The notes below the pieces were generated by a model, which had not been told where the DNA came from, did no database searches, and saw only the letters and a program-made list of their open reading frames with translations. The position numbers and the translations under genes are program-made. Positions 1 through 8,059 of a stretch of DNA of 64,000 nucleotides are shown here, in pieces; the stretch's first letter is position 1, and the number at the start of each line of letters is the position of its first letter. Source of the DNA: an uncultured Caulobacterales bacterium (GTDB lineage Bacteria; Pseudomonadota; Alphaproteobacteria; Caulobacterales; Caulobacteraceae); the NCBI GenBank assembly GCA_903862425.1, contig CAIOYC010000005.1, forward strand, positions 32,740-96,739, given 5' to 3'.

Positions 1-348
1 TGCGACGGGCATGCCACAGGTCGCGCACGAGACCGCGCTCGCTTGGGTGCCGGAGAGCTTGAAGAAGGCTTGCTGGGCCCTCCCGGCAGTAAGGCCCGTG
101 GCCATTTCGGCCAACGGCGCAACCGGTACCTCCGGCATGTTCCAGTAGATCCACACGGCAAGACGCCGTGCGAGCTCAGGGTCGTCGATTTTCGGCACTG
201 CGGGGGCGAGCGCCGCTTTGCGCTCCTGGACGGCAGCTTCTGCGGCGCGAAGGGCCGCGACGGCTTCCGACAACGCGGCAACGGCCGAGTCCAGCGCCTC
301 AAGGCCGGGATGATCGGGGTGTTCAGCCAAGGCGATGGGCGAATCCAT
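1..348 (-). CDS. Partial protein with helical N-terminus and CxxC motif
   Basis: The first 116 codons of a leftward gene; the frame is open to the window edge, so the stop is not visible. ATG at 348 is preceded by an AAGGAG ribosome site. The start overlaps the last 26 bases of the CoiA-like gene, so it is probably translationally coupled as the next gene of that operon. Residues about 15-50 are Ala/Glu-rich and probably form a coiled coil. The visible end has CATCGMP, half of a possible zinc-binding site. I do not recognise the family. The reverse strand of this stretch also has open frames, which I treat as shadows because this frame has the better start signal and operon position. Confidence 0.6.
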   Translation of the reverse strand, partial: MDSPIALAEHPDHPGLEALDSAVAALSEAVAALRAAEAAVQERKAALAPAVPKIDDPELARRLAVWIYWNMPEVPVAPLAEMATGLTAGRAQQAFFKLSGTQASAVSCATCGMPVA

Positions 349-1798
349 GGTGCTCCTTGAGTGATTGAATCGGATTGGCAAGACCTGCTGGCGGGTTCGG
401 CGTAGTTGCTGCCGCGTCGGCTTTTGGCCGGGCCCAAGTCGGCAGGGCGTCGAGCGTCTCAAGTTCGAAGCGTAGCAGCGGATCAAAAAGTTCTGGCAGC
501 AGACGTTCGATCGCTAACCAAGGCGCCTCATACTCAAGCACGAAGTTGCCGTCGCCCAGATCCAGAGCGCGGTCGAGATGCTTGCCGACGCTGCCGAGCA
601 GCAGATCGTCCGTCCCCGCACGCTGGAGAATCTCCTGCATGATGAGGGCGAAGGGTAGGAGGTTCTCGCTCGGCAGCTTGCTGTTCAGGAGGGCCTGAAC
701 ATTCTCCTGACGCGAAGCGTAGTTGCGGAACGTGCCGTTGGCGTGGCTCAGGGCCGAGAAGACGACCGCGATCAGGTTCGCGATCATCCACTGGCCTTGA
801 TAGGTTTCCACTTCCCACTGGCGCAGACTTGGAACCAAGCCACAAAGATGGTCGTTCGCCGCTAGAAACGCGGGGCTGCGCAGATCAGCGTATGAGAAGT
901 CAGAGCTCCGACCCCTTAGAGCAGCCCGCCATGGCGCCCGTGCTGCCTCGCCGCGCGCGAGGAGACCTGGTGTGATCCGATCCTCGAGGTAGGGCGGACC
1001 CCTCGTGGGGAACGTGAGGTCGTCGAGGGCGATCAGTCGCCCGGCTTCGAAGCGGCCGTCCGGACCGCGAAGGTAGCATTTCAGGACCAAGGTTCGGCGG
1101 GCCAGCGACTCCGCCACTGCCTCGTCATCCAACAGGAAGGCGTTGCCCCGGTGGCGAAGCACCACGTCCCGGAAGGACTGAGGAAGGTCTTCGGCCTGCA
1201 TGTCCAGGCCATAGAGCACCCAGAGCAGGCCGACCCCTTCGCGTTCATAATGCAGGCAGCGCGCGGACACCTCGGTCTGGAAGGTGTTTGAAAGTTGCAT
1301 CTCCACGGCGATCTTGGGGGCGTCCCGCCGCACTATCAGGACATCGGGATAGCGACCGCGCTCGTTGTCTGTGGGCGGCAGATATTTCGACACCTCGGCT
1401 GAGACGCACCGGTCATCGGTGGCGGCGAGTTCGGCGATTTGCTCGCAAAGCATCCGATGGGCGGCCGACTCTTGCGCGCCGCCATACTGGAGCGCCCGGG
1501 CGTCGTCCGGGTGCAAGGTCCCCCCGGTGTGCCAAGGACAGGTCGCATCGCCGCCCTTGAAGTGGGCAAAGTAGGGCAGCCGAAGGCCGCGAAACGCGCG
1601 CGCCTGGATGAAGATGGGGCCCGAGCACCTTAGACACCGGGCGATGTGGCTGGGCGGTCGGGCGCGGCGGGCGTCAGTGATCGCGGATCGCAGCAGGCCC
1701 CATTCGGTCTCTGGCAGTCCTAGCAGCCGTTCCGCTGAGATCGGGCCTATGCCCTCCAGCAGCGCGTGCTCAATGATGCGTTTGGGTTGCTTGCTCAT
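323..1798 (-). CDS. CoiA-like (DUF6035-type) putative nuclease
   Basis: A 491-residue protein resembling the competence-protein CoiA-like/DUF6035 group. It has CLRC at residues 55-58 and CPWH at 87-90, which could bind zinc. A PD-(D/E)xK-like core follows: Tyr-Pro-Asp at 150-152, then VEMQLS around Glu166 and Gln168, the D...ExQ spacing typical of CoiA-like restriction-fold nucleases. The long C-terminal half is helical and unassigned. It lies 16 bases downstream of the WGR gene on the same strand and overlaps the next gene, so it is the third gene of the WYL-led operon. The nuclease activity is inferred from fold motifs. Its position opposite SbcCD/SIR2/HerA fits a role in foreign-DNA handling. 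Confidence 0.75.
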   Translation of the reverse strand: MSKQPKRIIEHALLEGIGPISAERLLGLPETEWGLLRSAITDARRARPPSHIARCLRCSGPIFIQARAFRGLRLPYFAHFKGGDATCPWHTGGTLHPDDARALQYGGAQESAAHRMLCEQIAELAATDDRCVSAEVSKYLPPTDNERGRYPDVLIVRRDAPKIAVEMQLSNTFQTEVSARCLHYEREGVGLLWVLYGLDMQAEDLPQSFRDVVLRHRGNAFLLDDEAVAESLARRTLVLKCYLRGPDGRFEAGRLIALDDLTFPTRGPPYLEDRITPGLLARGEAARAPWRAALRGRSSDFSYADLRSPAFLAANDHLCGLVPSLRQWEVETYQGQWMIANLIAVVFSALSHANGTFRNYASRQENVQALLNSKLPSENLLPFALIMQEILQRAGTDDLLLGSVGKHLDRALDLGDGNFVLEYEAPWLAIERLLPELFDPLLRFELETLDALPTWARPKADAAATTPNPPAGLANPIQSLKEHHGFAHRLG

Positions 1799-1814
1799 GG
1801 GTCTCGGCTGGGCG

Positions 1815-2183
1815 TTAGGCGGCGCCGGTCTCCTGGTGTCTCGGAGGCGCTTCGCTTCGACGGGCGTATCCGACGGCCCAGTCGTATGCCGCCGATGAAG
1901 TTGTTCTGCACTCCTCGTCGGCGGCGTAACCGCGGCGGCATTTGGCGGTCGTGATTTTGTTAAACGCGGCTAACGCGGCTTGTCTGGTTGAAAACCAGTA
2001 AGACTTCTCTTGGCCCCGCGAGCCGATACGCCCCCAGTTGCGCACCAGCAGCACTTCCTCGAAGAGGCTCGGCTGGAGTCGCGCCGACCAGAACCTGGAC
2101 ATGTTGCGCGTGGAATCGACGCGGCGAAGTATCATCCGCGGCCAGTCGGTCACCAGGGCGTGTTGGGCGGGCGCCGAGCTCAT
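1815..2183 (-). CDS. WGR domain protein
   Basis: A 122-residue protein made almost entirely of a WGR domain. The core NWGRIG is at residues 49-54, followed by GQ and a Trp/Phe pair, with an upstream segment matching the strand that precedes WGR. WGR domains in PARP-family and bacterial proteins bind nucleic acid or proteins; bacterial stand-alone WGR proteins are poorly characterised. The start has a GGAGG ribosome site, and the ATG overlaps the stop of the WYL regulator gene (ATGA), so the two are coupled. I infer a DNA-binding accessory role in the same island. The C-terminal 30 residues are basic and uncharacterised. Confidence 0.85.
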   Translation of the reverse strand: MSSAPAQHALVTDWPRMILRRVDSTRNMSRFWSARLQPSLFEEVLLVRNWGRIGSRGQEKSYWFSTRQAALAAFNKITTAKCRRGYAADEECRTTSSAAYDWAVGYARRSEAPPRHQETGAA

Positions 2184-2989
2184 GCTTGATCCTCCGGGCT
2201 TGGAGCAGATTCAGTGCGCCCGACGACGCTTAGGCGGCTTTCCGGCCGATCGAGGCCCCAGCGACGCATCGCGTAAAATTCGAGAGCCCGCCGGACGGTG
2301 ACCGACAGTTCGCCATCGATCCCGTAGTCCCAGCACACCGCGCGCTTTTGGTTTTCCTCAAGGTGAGCGGCCGGCGCCAGGGTGAGGGTGACCCAGGAAC
2401 ACCAGTCGGTATCGAGCGGCAGATCGACGGCTGCAGACTCCGACTGAACTTGGTTCGGCGCCATGGCGATCCGCGAGAGGACGAAGTCTCTGAAGTCTTC
2501 GCGCAGGTGACAGTAGGCCCGAACATGCCAGCGCTGACCGTCTGAGACGAAGGCCGTGGGCGTGATTGAACGATCCTCCGCGGTGGCGCGGCGCATGGTC
2601 TGGTAGGCGACATGGACTGTCTTGCGATCCCGGATCGCCCGGTACAGCCGCGCCATCAGGCCGACATCGAGTGGCCTGTCCAAGGTCGGCAGCACTTCAA
2701 CCGCCAGTCCCGCCTGCCGTGACCGTTCCAGCCAGGACTCGAGGGCGGGCGGACCGAACAGCGGTTCAAACGTTGCCGCGGCCTCATATCGTCTTTGGCG
2801 CGTATCATAGATCACCTGTCCCGGGGGCAGGGCGGCGAGGTAGGCCTTGAGGTCGAGAGCCGCCTGCGGCTGCGACACCCGGAACGTGTCGATCAGATCG
2901 CGCCGATTTACCCGGCCTTCCCAAAAGAGAAGCCCGTCGAGAAACCGCTGCCTGGCTTCATACGCGTATCGCGGCGTGGGAGACGACAT
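2180..2989 (-). CDS. WYL-domain transcriptional regulator (CapW/BrxR-like)
   Basis: A 269-residue protein. Residues 1-70 form a winged helix-turn-helix (NRRDLIDTFRVSQPQA region). A WYL domain spans about 110-190, with the RWHVRAYCH core, then a C-terminal extension. This layout matches the CapW/BrxR repressors that control CBASS, BREX and other phage-defence loci. It is transcribed divergently from sbcD. The 69-bp spacer contains a 25-bp palindrome that is the obvious candidate operator, so it probably represses both its own operon and the rightward defence operon until a ligand signal, possibly nucleic acid, is sensed. ATG start at 2989; the ribosome site is weak. Confidence 0.88.
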   Translation of the reverse strand: MSSPTPRYAYEARQRFLDGLLFWEGRVNRRDLIDTFRVSQPQAALDLKAYLAALPPGQVIYDTRQRRYEAAATFEPLFGPPALESWLERSRQAGLAVEVLPTLDRPLDVGLMARLYRAIRDRKTVHVAYQTMRRATAEDRSITPTAFVSDGQRWHVRAYCHLREDFRDFVLSRIAMAPNQVQSESAAVDLPLDTDWCSWVTLTLAPAAHLEENQKRAVCWDYGIDGELSVTVRRALEFYAMRRWGLDRPESRLSVVGRTESAPSPEDQA

Positions 2990-3018
2990 GCCGAGAGTCT
3001 AGTTGACGGCTAAGCTCT

Positions 3019-3043
3019 AGTCCATATAGAAACTATATAGACT
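3019..3043. promoter_or_regulatory. 25-bp palindromic operator in the divergent WYL/sbcD spacer
   Basis: The left arm AGTCCATATAG (3019-3029) and right arm CTATATAGACT (3033-3043) are inverted repeats with one mismatch, separated by AAA. It is the only AT-rich palindrome in the spacer and ends one base before the GGAGG ribosome site of sbcD, so a bound dimer would block transcription and possibly ribosome access. CapW and BrxR are known to bind palindromes in just this place; assignment to the adjacent WYL protein is inference. Confidence 0.7.
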
Positions 3044-3058
3044 GGAGGTTGGGCTTAG

Positions 3059-4210
3059 ATGCGGATCTTGCACACATCAGATTGGCATCTGGGCCGGACG
3101 CTGGCGCAGGAGAGCCTCCTCGACGACCAGGCCCAGCTCCTCGACCAGGTCTTTGCAGCGATCGTCGAACACCGCGTCGACGTGCTGATCATCGCGGGCG
3201 ACCTCTTCGACCGGGCGGTGCCGCGCAAAGAAGCGGTTCAGCTGTTCAACGATTTCCTCGCCCGCGTTTACGCCGAGACCGGGGCGGCGATCGTAGCGAT
3301 CGCGGGCAATCACGACGCCCCCGACCGCGTCAGCTTCAACTCGGCGCTGCAGGACCCGCGGCGCGTGTTGATCCGGGGTCCATTGCGAGACCGACCCAAC
3401 GCCTTGGTCTTGAGCGATGAGCACGGGCAGGTGGCTTTCTCGGCGCTTCCGTACTGCGAGATTTTCGCGGCGAGGGAGGCGTTCGACGATGTCGGTATCG
3501 CCAGTTGCGCCCACGCCCTCTCAGCCCAACTGGCGCAAGCCCGCCTACATGTTCCGCCGGGCGCGCGATGGGTTGTGGCCGCCCACGCCTTTGTGGAAGG
3601 CGGTCGGATCACCGAGACCGAGCGACCCTTGGCTCAGGTCGGCGGTATCGAGACGGTGCCGTCAGCGATGTTTGACGGTGCGGCCTACGTCGCTCTAGGT
3701 CACCTGCATCGCGCGCAAGAGGCCGGAGCCGCTCACATTCGATACTGCGGCTCCTGGATGGGCTTCGGATTCGATGAGGCTGACGAGCTAAAGACCCTGA
3801 GCCTGGTGGAGCTGGACGCCGCCGGCGTGGCTCGAGTGACCGAGCTTCCGCTTGTCAGCCCCCGCCCGCTGCGTGTCGTGAAGGGAAAATTGGCGGACTT
3901 GGTCGCAGCCGGTCGAGCGCCTGATGCGCTGGGCGCCGGCGCTCTGATCAAGGCGGTGCTGACCGACGAGGGCGCACTCATCGATGCCATCGGTCAGTTG
4001 CGCGCGGTCTATCCCCACGTGCTGCAACTGGAACGCCTGAACCGGCTCGCCGCTGTCGGCCCTGGCGCCGGCGCAGCAGCGGTTGATCGGCAAGACCCGG
4101 TGAAGCTGGTGGCCGGCTTTCTCGATGCCGTGCGCGGGAGGGGGCCTGACGACGTCGAGACTGGCATGATCGACGAAGCCCTGACCGACCTCCAGAGCGA
4201 GGAGGTCTGA
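3059..4210 (+). CDS. sbcD: Exonuclease SbcCD, subunit D (Mre11-like nuclease)
   Basis: A 383-residue calcineurin-like phosphoesterase. The metal-binding motifs are all present: Asp8 and His10 in TSDWHLG, Asp48 in GDLFD, Asn84-His85-Asp86 in GNHD, a later AAHAF histidine, and GHLH. This is a complete Mre11/SbcD active site. SbcD works with the SbcC ATPase to cut double-strand ends, hairpins and protein-blocked DNA. The start is ATG with GGAGG ten bases upstream. The stop is one base before sbcC. As the first gene of a rightward operon behind a WYL regulator and ahead of SIR2-HerA, it may be a defence-dedicated copy rather than the housekeeping one; that is inference. Confidence 0.95.
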   Translation: MRILHTSDWHLGRTLAQESLLDDQAQLLDQVFAAIVEHRVDVLIIAGDLFDRAVPRKEAVQLFNDFLARVYAETGAAIVAIAGNHDAPDRVSFNSALQDPRRVLIRGPLRDRPNALVLSDEHGQVAFSALPYCEIFAAREAFDDVGIASCAHALSAQLAQARLHVPPGARWVVAAHAFVEGGRITETERPLAQVGGIETVPSAMFDGAAYVALGHLHRAQEAGAAHIRYCGSWMGFGFDEADELKTLSLVELDAAGVARVTELPLVSPRPLRVVKGKLADLVAAGRAPDALGAGALIKAVLTDEGALIDAIGQLRAVYPHVLQLERLNRLAAVGPGAGAAAVDRQDPVKLVAGFLDAVRGRGPDDVETGMIDEALTDLQSEEV

Positions 4211-4211
4211 C

Positions 4212-7200
4212 ATGCGCCCGATCAAAATGAGCCTGACGGCATTTGGACCGTTCCCTGACACGCAAACCGTCGATTTCCGCCCGGCGTTGAGCGCTCGCCT
4301 GTTCGGGATCTACGGGCCAACAGGAGCGGGCAAGACCTCGATCCTCGATGGCATTTGTTTCGCCCTCTTCGGAGAATCGTCAGGCCAGGAGCGGCAAGGC
4401 GACGACCTGCGTTCACACCATGCCACGCCCGATATTGAGACCGAGGTGAGCCTGATCTTCGAGGTCGGGGCGAAGCGATATCATGTCGTGCGGCGGCCGC
4501 GTCAGACGGTCCGAGGCAAACGGGGCGATGCCCTTGTCGAGCGCCAGCACTGGGCCGCCCTCTACGACGCGACCGACATTGAGGTCGATGACATCGACGC
4601 CGATAGCCCCGGCGTCGTGATGGAGGAACGCAAGGTCGAGGTCGTGGCCGATCGAATGCGGTCGATCTTGAACTATAGCGCCGCCCAGTTTCGTCAGGTG
4701 GTGCTGTTACCCCAGGGACAATTTCGCCAGCTGCTGACGGCGTCCAGCGACCAGCGCTCCGCTGTGCTGCGGGGGTTGTTCGACGTCTCCCTCTACGAAC
4801 GCCTTGTTGAACGGCTGAAGGTCGAAGCCTCTGAGCTGCGTGATGAAGTTGAGGCGGGCAGGTCGGAGATCAACGGGCATTTGCAAGCCCATGCCGTGTC
4901 CGACACCGATGCGCTGGCGGCCCTGATCGAAACCCTGACGGCCGATGTCGGCGTCCAGACAACGGGCCGTGACGCTGCCCGCGGGGTCCGGGATAAGGCC
5001 CGCGAAACGCTGCAAGCGGCTCAGCAGATCCAGGATCGATTCACAGAACACGACGCGGCGCTGGACGGCCTGAATGGGGTCCTCGCCCGAGCGCCCGAGA
5101 TTGATGTCCTTAACCAGCGCAAGGCTGCCGCTGAACGCGCTCTGGCCTGTGTCGCCGCCGATGATCGGGCCAATGAGGCCGAGAATGATCTAACCGTCGG
5201 CTTGGCAGCCCGGACTCTCGCCGCAGACCAGGCGAGTGAGTCGGCGCGCCTGCTTTCTGAGGCGATGGCAGGCCTGGAGGCCTCCGCTGCACGTCAACCC
5301 GAACGGGACGCTGCTGTCGCGGCGGTGACCCAGCTGGAGGGGGTGCAGAAGCGTGTGGCTGGCGCCGAACCGCTTCGAGAGGCTGCGCGGAGCTCGTCGC
5401 AAGCCGCTCTAGAGGCGAAGGCCGCTCTCGAGCTGGCGGTCGATGACCATGATGTCGCCGAGCAGGCGAACGGCGCGGCTAACGCGGAGCTCACTAGCGT
5501 TCAGCAGACTGTGCTGCGGATCTCGCAGGTTGAACGGGCTCTGCAGCTCTTGAGACACGCGCGGGAAGAGGCCGCTCAGTTCGCGAACGCCACCGGCGTT
5601 GTCGAGAAGTTCGCCGCCGCGAGGTCGGCTGCTTTGGCGAACCATGAACGACTGTCCGGCGTCCTCGCGGCCTGCAGGGTGGCCGAAACTGCTGCCGAAG
5701 AGGCGCTGGCTTCGGCGCAGGCCGCGCACTTGGCAGCAAAACTCGAGGATGGGGCGCCATGTCCGGTCTGTGGAGCCACGGAGCACCCTCGGCCGGCCGG
5801 TGGGGCGGAAGAGGGTCTCGGCCTCGACGCCGCGTGGCGCCAAGCCCGCAGCGCGCGAGAAGCCGCCGACGCAGACGAACGTCAGGCCGCACAGGTCGCG
5901 GCGAGGGCTGACGGCGAATGGACGCAGGCCGTCTCCACCTTGGCGGCGTTGAAGGTGCCCGAGCGGGATGTCACTGCGATCACGGTAGACATCGTCGCCG
6001 CGGTTGAAGAACTCGAAGTGTTGCAGACGGGCCCGGACATGGCCACGATCCACGCGGCCGTCGATGCCGCCAAATTGCACCTGGCCTCGACAACCTCAGC
6101 GCTCGCCGCCGCTCGCGATCAGCACGTCGCAGCTGACAAGGCCGCGACCTCGGCGGCGGCCGCCCTGGCGGCGTCGCTCGCGGACGTGCCCGAAGATCTG
6201 CGCGACGCTGCGGCGGTCACCCTTCGCGTCCATGCGGCGATCGAACACCGGGACCAGTTGAACGACGCGCACCAACTGGCGGTCGAGAACGAGCGGCGCG
6301 CTAGCGAGGCCGCCCAGGCCGCACGCTCTGGGCTCGGCCACGCTGAGGTGCGGGTGACAGAGCTGACCGCGGCGCGCGATACACACCGCGCTTCGTTCGT
6401 GGCCGCTAAGACGACGGCAGGGCTAAGCGATAGTGCTTACACGGCGGCCAAGGCAGATATCCCCAATATCGAGAACCTAGCCTCGACGATCACCGAGCAC
6501 GTCGCTGGCTTGGCCGCCGCGCAAGATCGAAAGGACCGCGCCGTTGCGGCCATTGCTTGTCTGGATCGCCCCAACATGGAGGCCAGCTCGGCCGCGCTTA
6601 CGGACGCCGACGCGATCCTGACCAAGGCTGAGGAACTCCTCACGACGACAACGATGAGGTTGTCGCAGCTTGAAGCCACTCAGGCCCATGTTGCCCGCCT
6701 GGCCGCAGAGCTCGCCGAGGCCACGGAGCGGTATCGTGTCCTCGGTGAGCTGGCCCAGCTGACCGATGGTCGAAACGCCCATCGCCTGCGCCTGCGCGAT
6801 TTCGCCATCGCCGCGACGTTCGACCTGGTCCTCGAGGCGGCCAACCAGCGCTTTGCGCGCATGTCGCGCGGACGCTTCTCGCTGTTGCGGAAGTATCAAG
6901 GAGGCGACGGCCGGGCCCGAGCAGGATTGGATATCGAGGTCTATGACGCTCATACCGATCAGAAGCGCGACGCCCATACGCTATCGGGCGGGGAGGGGTT
7001 CCTCGCCTCTCTGTCTTTGGCGCTCGGGCTTTCGGATGTCGTCCAAGCCGAGGCCGGCGGCGTCAAACTCGACGCGATCTTCATCGATGAAGGGTTCGGC
7101 CACCTCGACGACGAAACCCTCGATGTCGCCCTCGATACCCTGCGTGACCTGGTGGGCCAGGACCGTGCGGTCGGCGTCATAAGCCACGTCGAGGCCGTGA

Positions 7201-7277
7201 AGGACCAGATCCCCATCGGCTTCGACGTGGTCCGCCAACCGCAAGGTAGCGTGATCAGCCAACGGGTCGGGATCTAG
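4212..7277 (+). CDS. sbcC: Exonuclease SbcCD, subunit C (Rad50-like ATPase)
   Basis: A 1021-residue SMC-like ATPase, near the usual SbcC length. The Walker A GPTGAGKTS is at residues 35-43. Long Ala/Glu-rich coiled coils flank a zinc-hook CPVC at 517-520. The ABC signature LSGGEG is at 924-929, and Walker B ends in Asp959-Glu960 of the IFIDEGFGHLD segment. All ATPase and hook residues are intact, so it should dimerise, clamp DNA and drive SbcD. The GGAGG ribosome site lies inside the end of sbcD. The coiled coils are Ala-rich and produce many false open frames on the reverse strand. Confidence 0.95.
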   Translation: MRPIKMSLTAFGPFPDTQTVDFRPALSARLFGIYGPTGAGKTSILDGICFALFGESSGQERQGDDLRSHHATPDIETEVSLIFEVGAKRYHVVRRPRQTVRGKRGDALVERQHWAALYDATDIEVDDIDADSPGVVMEERKVEVVADRMRSILNYSAAQFRQVVLLPQGQFRQLLTASSDQRSAVLRGLFDVSLYERLVERLKVEASELRDEVEAGRSEINGHLQAHAVSDTDALAALIETLTADVGVQTTGRDAARGVRDKARETLQAAQQIQDRFTEHDAALDGLNGVLARAPEIDVLNQRKAAAERALACVAADDRANEAENDLTVGLAARTLAADQASESARLLSEAMAGLEASAARQPERDAAVAAVTQLEGVQKRVAGAEPLREAARSSSQAALEAKAALELAVDDHDVAEQANGAANAELTSVQQTVLRISQVERALQLLRHAREEAAQFANATGVVEKFAAARSAALANHERLSGVLAACRVAETAAEEALASAQAAHLAAKLEDGAPCPVCGATEHPRPAGGAEEGLGLDAAWRQARSAREAADADERQAAQVAARADGEWTQAVSTLAALKVPERDVTAITVDIVAAVEELEVLQTGPDMATIHAAVDAAKLHLASTTSALAAARDQHVAADKAATSAAAALAASLADVPEDLRDAAAVTLRVHAAIEHRDQLNDAHQLAVENERRASEAAQAARSGLGHAEVRVTELTAARDTHRASFVAAKTTAGLSDSAYTAAKADIPNIENLASTITEHVAGLAAAQDRKDRAVAAIACLDRPNMEASSAALTDADAILTKAEELLTTTTMRLSQLEATQAHVARLAAELAEATERYRVLGELAQLTDGRNAHRLRLRDFAIAATFDLVLEAANQRFARMSRGRFSLLRKYQGGDGRARAGLDIEVYDAHTDQKRDAHTLSGGEGFLASLSLALGLSDVVQAEAGGVKLDAIFIDEGFGHLDDETLDVALDTLRDLVGQDRAVGVISHVEAVKDQIPIGFDVVRQPQGSVISQRVGI

Positions 7278-7286
7278 GGGACAGCC

Positions 7287-7955
7287 ATGACAGGAAATGC
7301 AGCAGTAGATTTGGCGGCAGCCGTTCGCGGGGCGGCCGAGGCCGTGCAGACCTGCCTGATCGACGGGTTTCCTGAGCAGGTCGACCGCGCGTCTGTCCCT
7401 CTCATCCGGCTTGAGCAAGAGGACGCTGCCCGGTTGATAGGGAGCGCCCGGCCAAAGGCGTTGTATCTGGTCGCGGTCGCCTTCGATCCGGAAGAAGCGA
7501 TCAACGACGCTGCAGAAGCGCTGGCTGAATTTGGCGTCGAGAAACTCCCGACTTCGCTGAAGGCCGCTCACCGGCGAGTGGCGGATCGTGCCGGGGAAAT
7601 CTGCACGACCTTGGCTGCGTTCATGGTCGATGGCGTGATGCACACGGCTGTCGCCTCAGCCGACTGGCATGATGCGTTTGAGGAGGCCGTTGACGAGACG
7701 GTGGATGCGGCCAGGGCCGAGGCCGAGACCCACGTCCGCGCGGAGGCCAAGGCGGCCAGCGCCGAGATCGCCGCCAAGGCAGCCATCCTCGCAGCCCATC
7801 CGTCGTTCAATTTCAGCAGGGTATCGTTCGAAAAGCGCCTCACCTTGGCCGAGGCGTTGTTCGTCGACCTCGACGATCTGGACCTTCGCGAAGTGACCCG
7901 CGTCGCGGAAAACCTCTTTTGGTTGGAACAGTCCGGCTTCAGAGCGTCGACCTAA
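7287..7955 (+). CDS. Uncharacterised helical protein of the SbcCD/SIR2 operon
   Basis: A 222-residue protein I do not recognise. It is predicted to be almost entirely helical, Ala/Glu-rich, with an acidic middle around DEAVDETVDAAR and an Ala-rich helix near residues 140-175. No membrane segment, signal peptide, cysteine cluster or nucleotide-binding motif is visible. It begins 9 bases after sbcC with a GGGGAC ribosome site, and its TAA overlaps a downstream ATG. Its fixed place between the nuclease pair and the SIR2-HerA pair makes it a candidate adaptor or inhibitor linking the two; this rests only on position. Confidence 0.75.
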   Translation: MTGNAAVDLAAAVRGAAEAVQTCLIDGFPEQVDRASVPLIRLEQEDAARLIGSARPKALYLVAVAFDPEEAINDAAEALAEFGVEKLPTSLKAAHRRVADRAGEICTTLAAFMVDGVMHTAVASADWHDAFEEAVDETVDAARAEAETHVRAEAKAASAEIAAKAAILAAHPSFNFSRVSFEKRLTLAEALFVDLDDLDLREVTRVAENLFWLEQSGFRAST

Positions 7956-8059
7956 TGGCGAGCATGACGATTGAAAGCCAGCGCGACCTCAGGAAGTCTC
8001 TGGTGGAAACTCAACCTGTGCAATACTCTATCGGCGTGGGGGTGCACGGTGGCCATTAG
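7955..8059 (+). other. Short 34-codon open frame overlapping the SIR2 start
   Basis: An ATG overlaps the previous gene's stop (TAATG) and opens 34 codons ending in TAG at 8057, running into the GTG start of the SIR2 gene. The beginning (MASMTIESQRDL) faintly recalls the N-terminus of type I methionine aminopeptidases, so it could be a relic. It may otherwise be only a coupling leader that carries ribosomes to the SIR2 start. No protein evidence; low confidence. Confidence 0.25.

Noticed and set aside
5409..6080. 223-codon reverse frame inside sbcC
   Set aside because: Produced by the Ala/Glu coiled-coil codons of sbcC; no start signal or domain.
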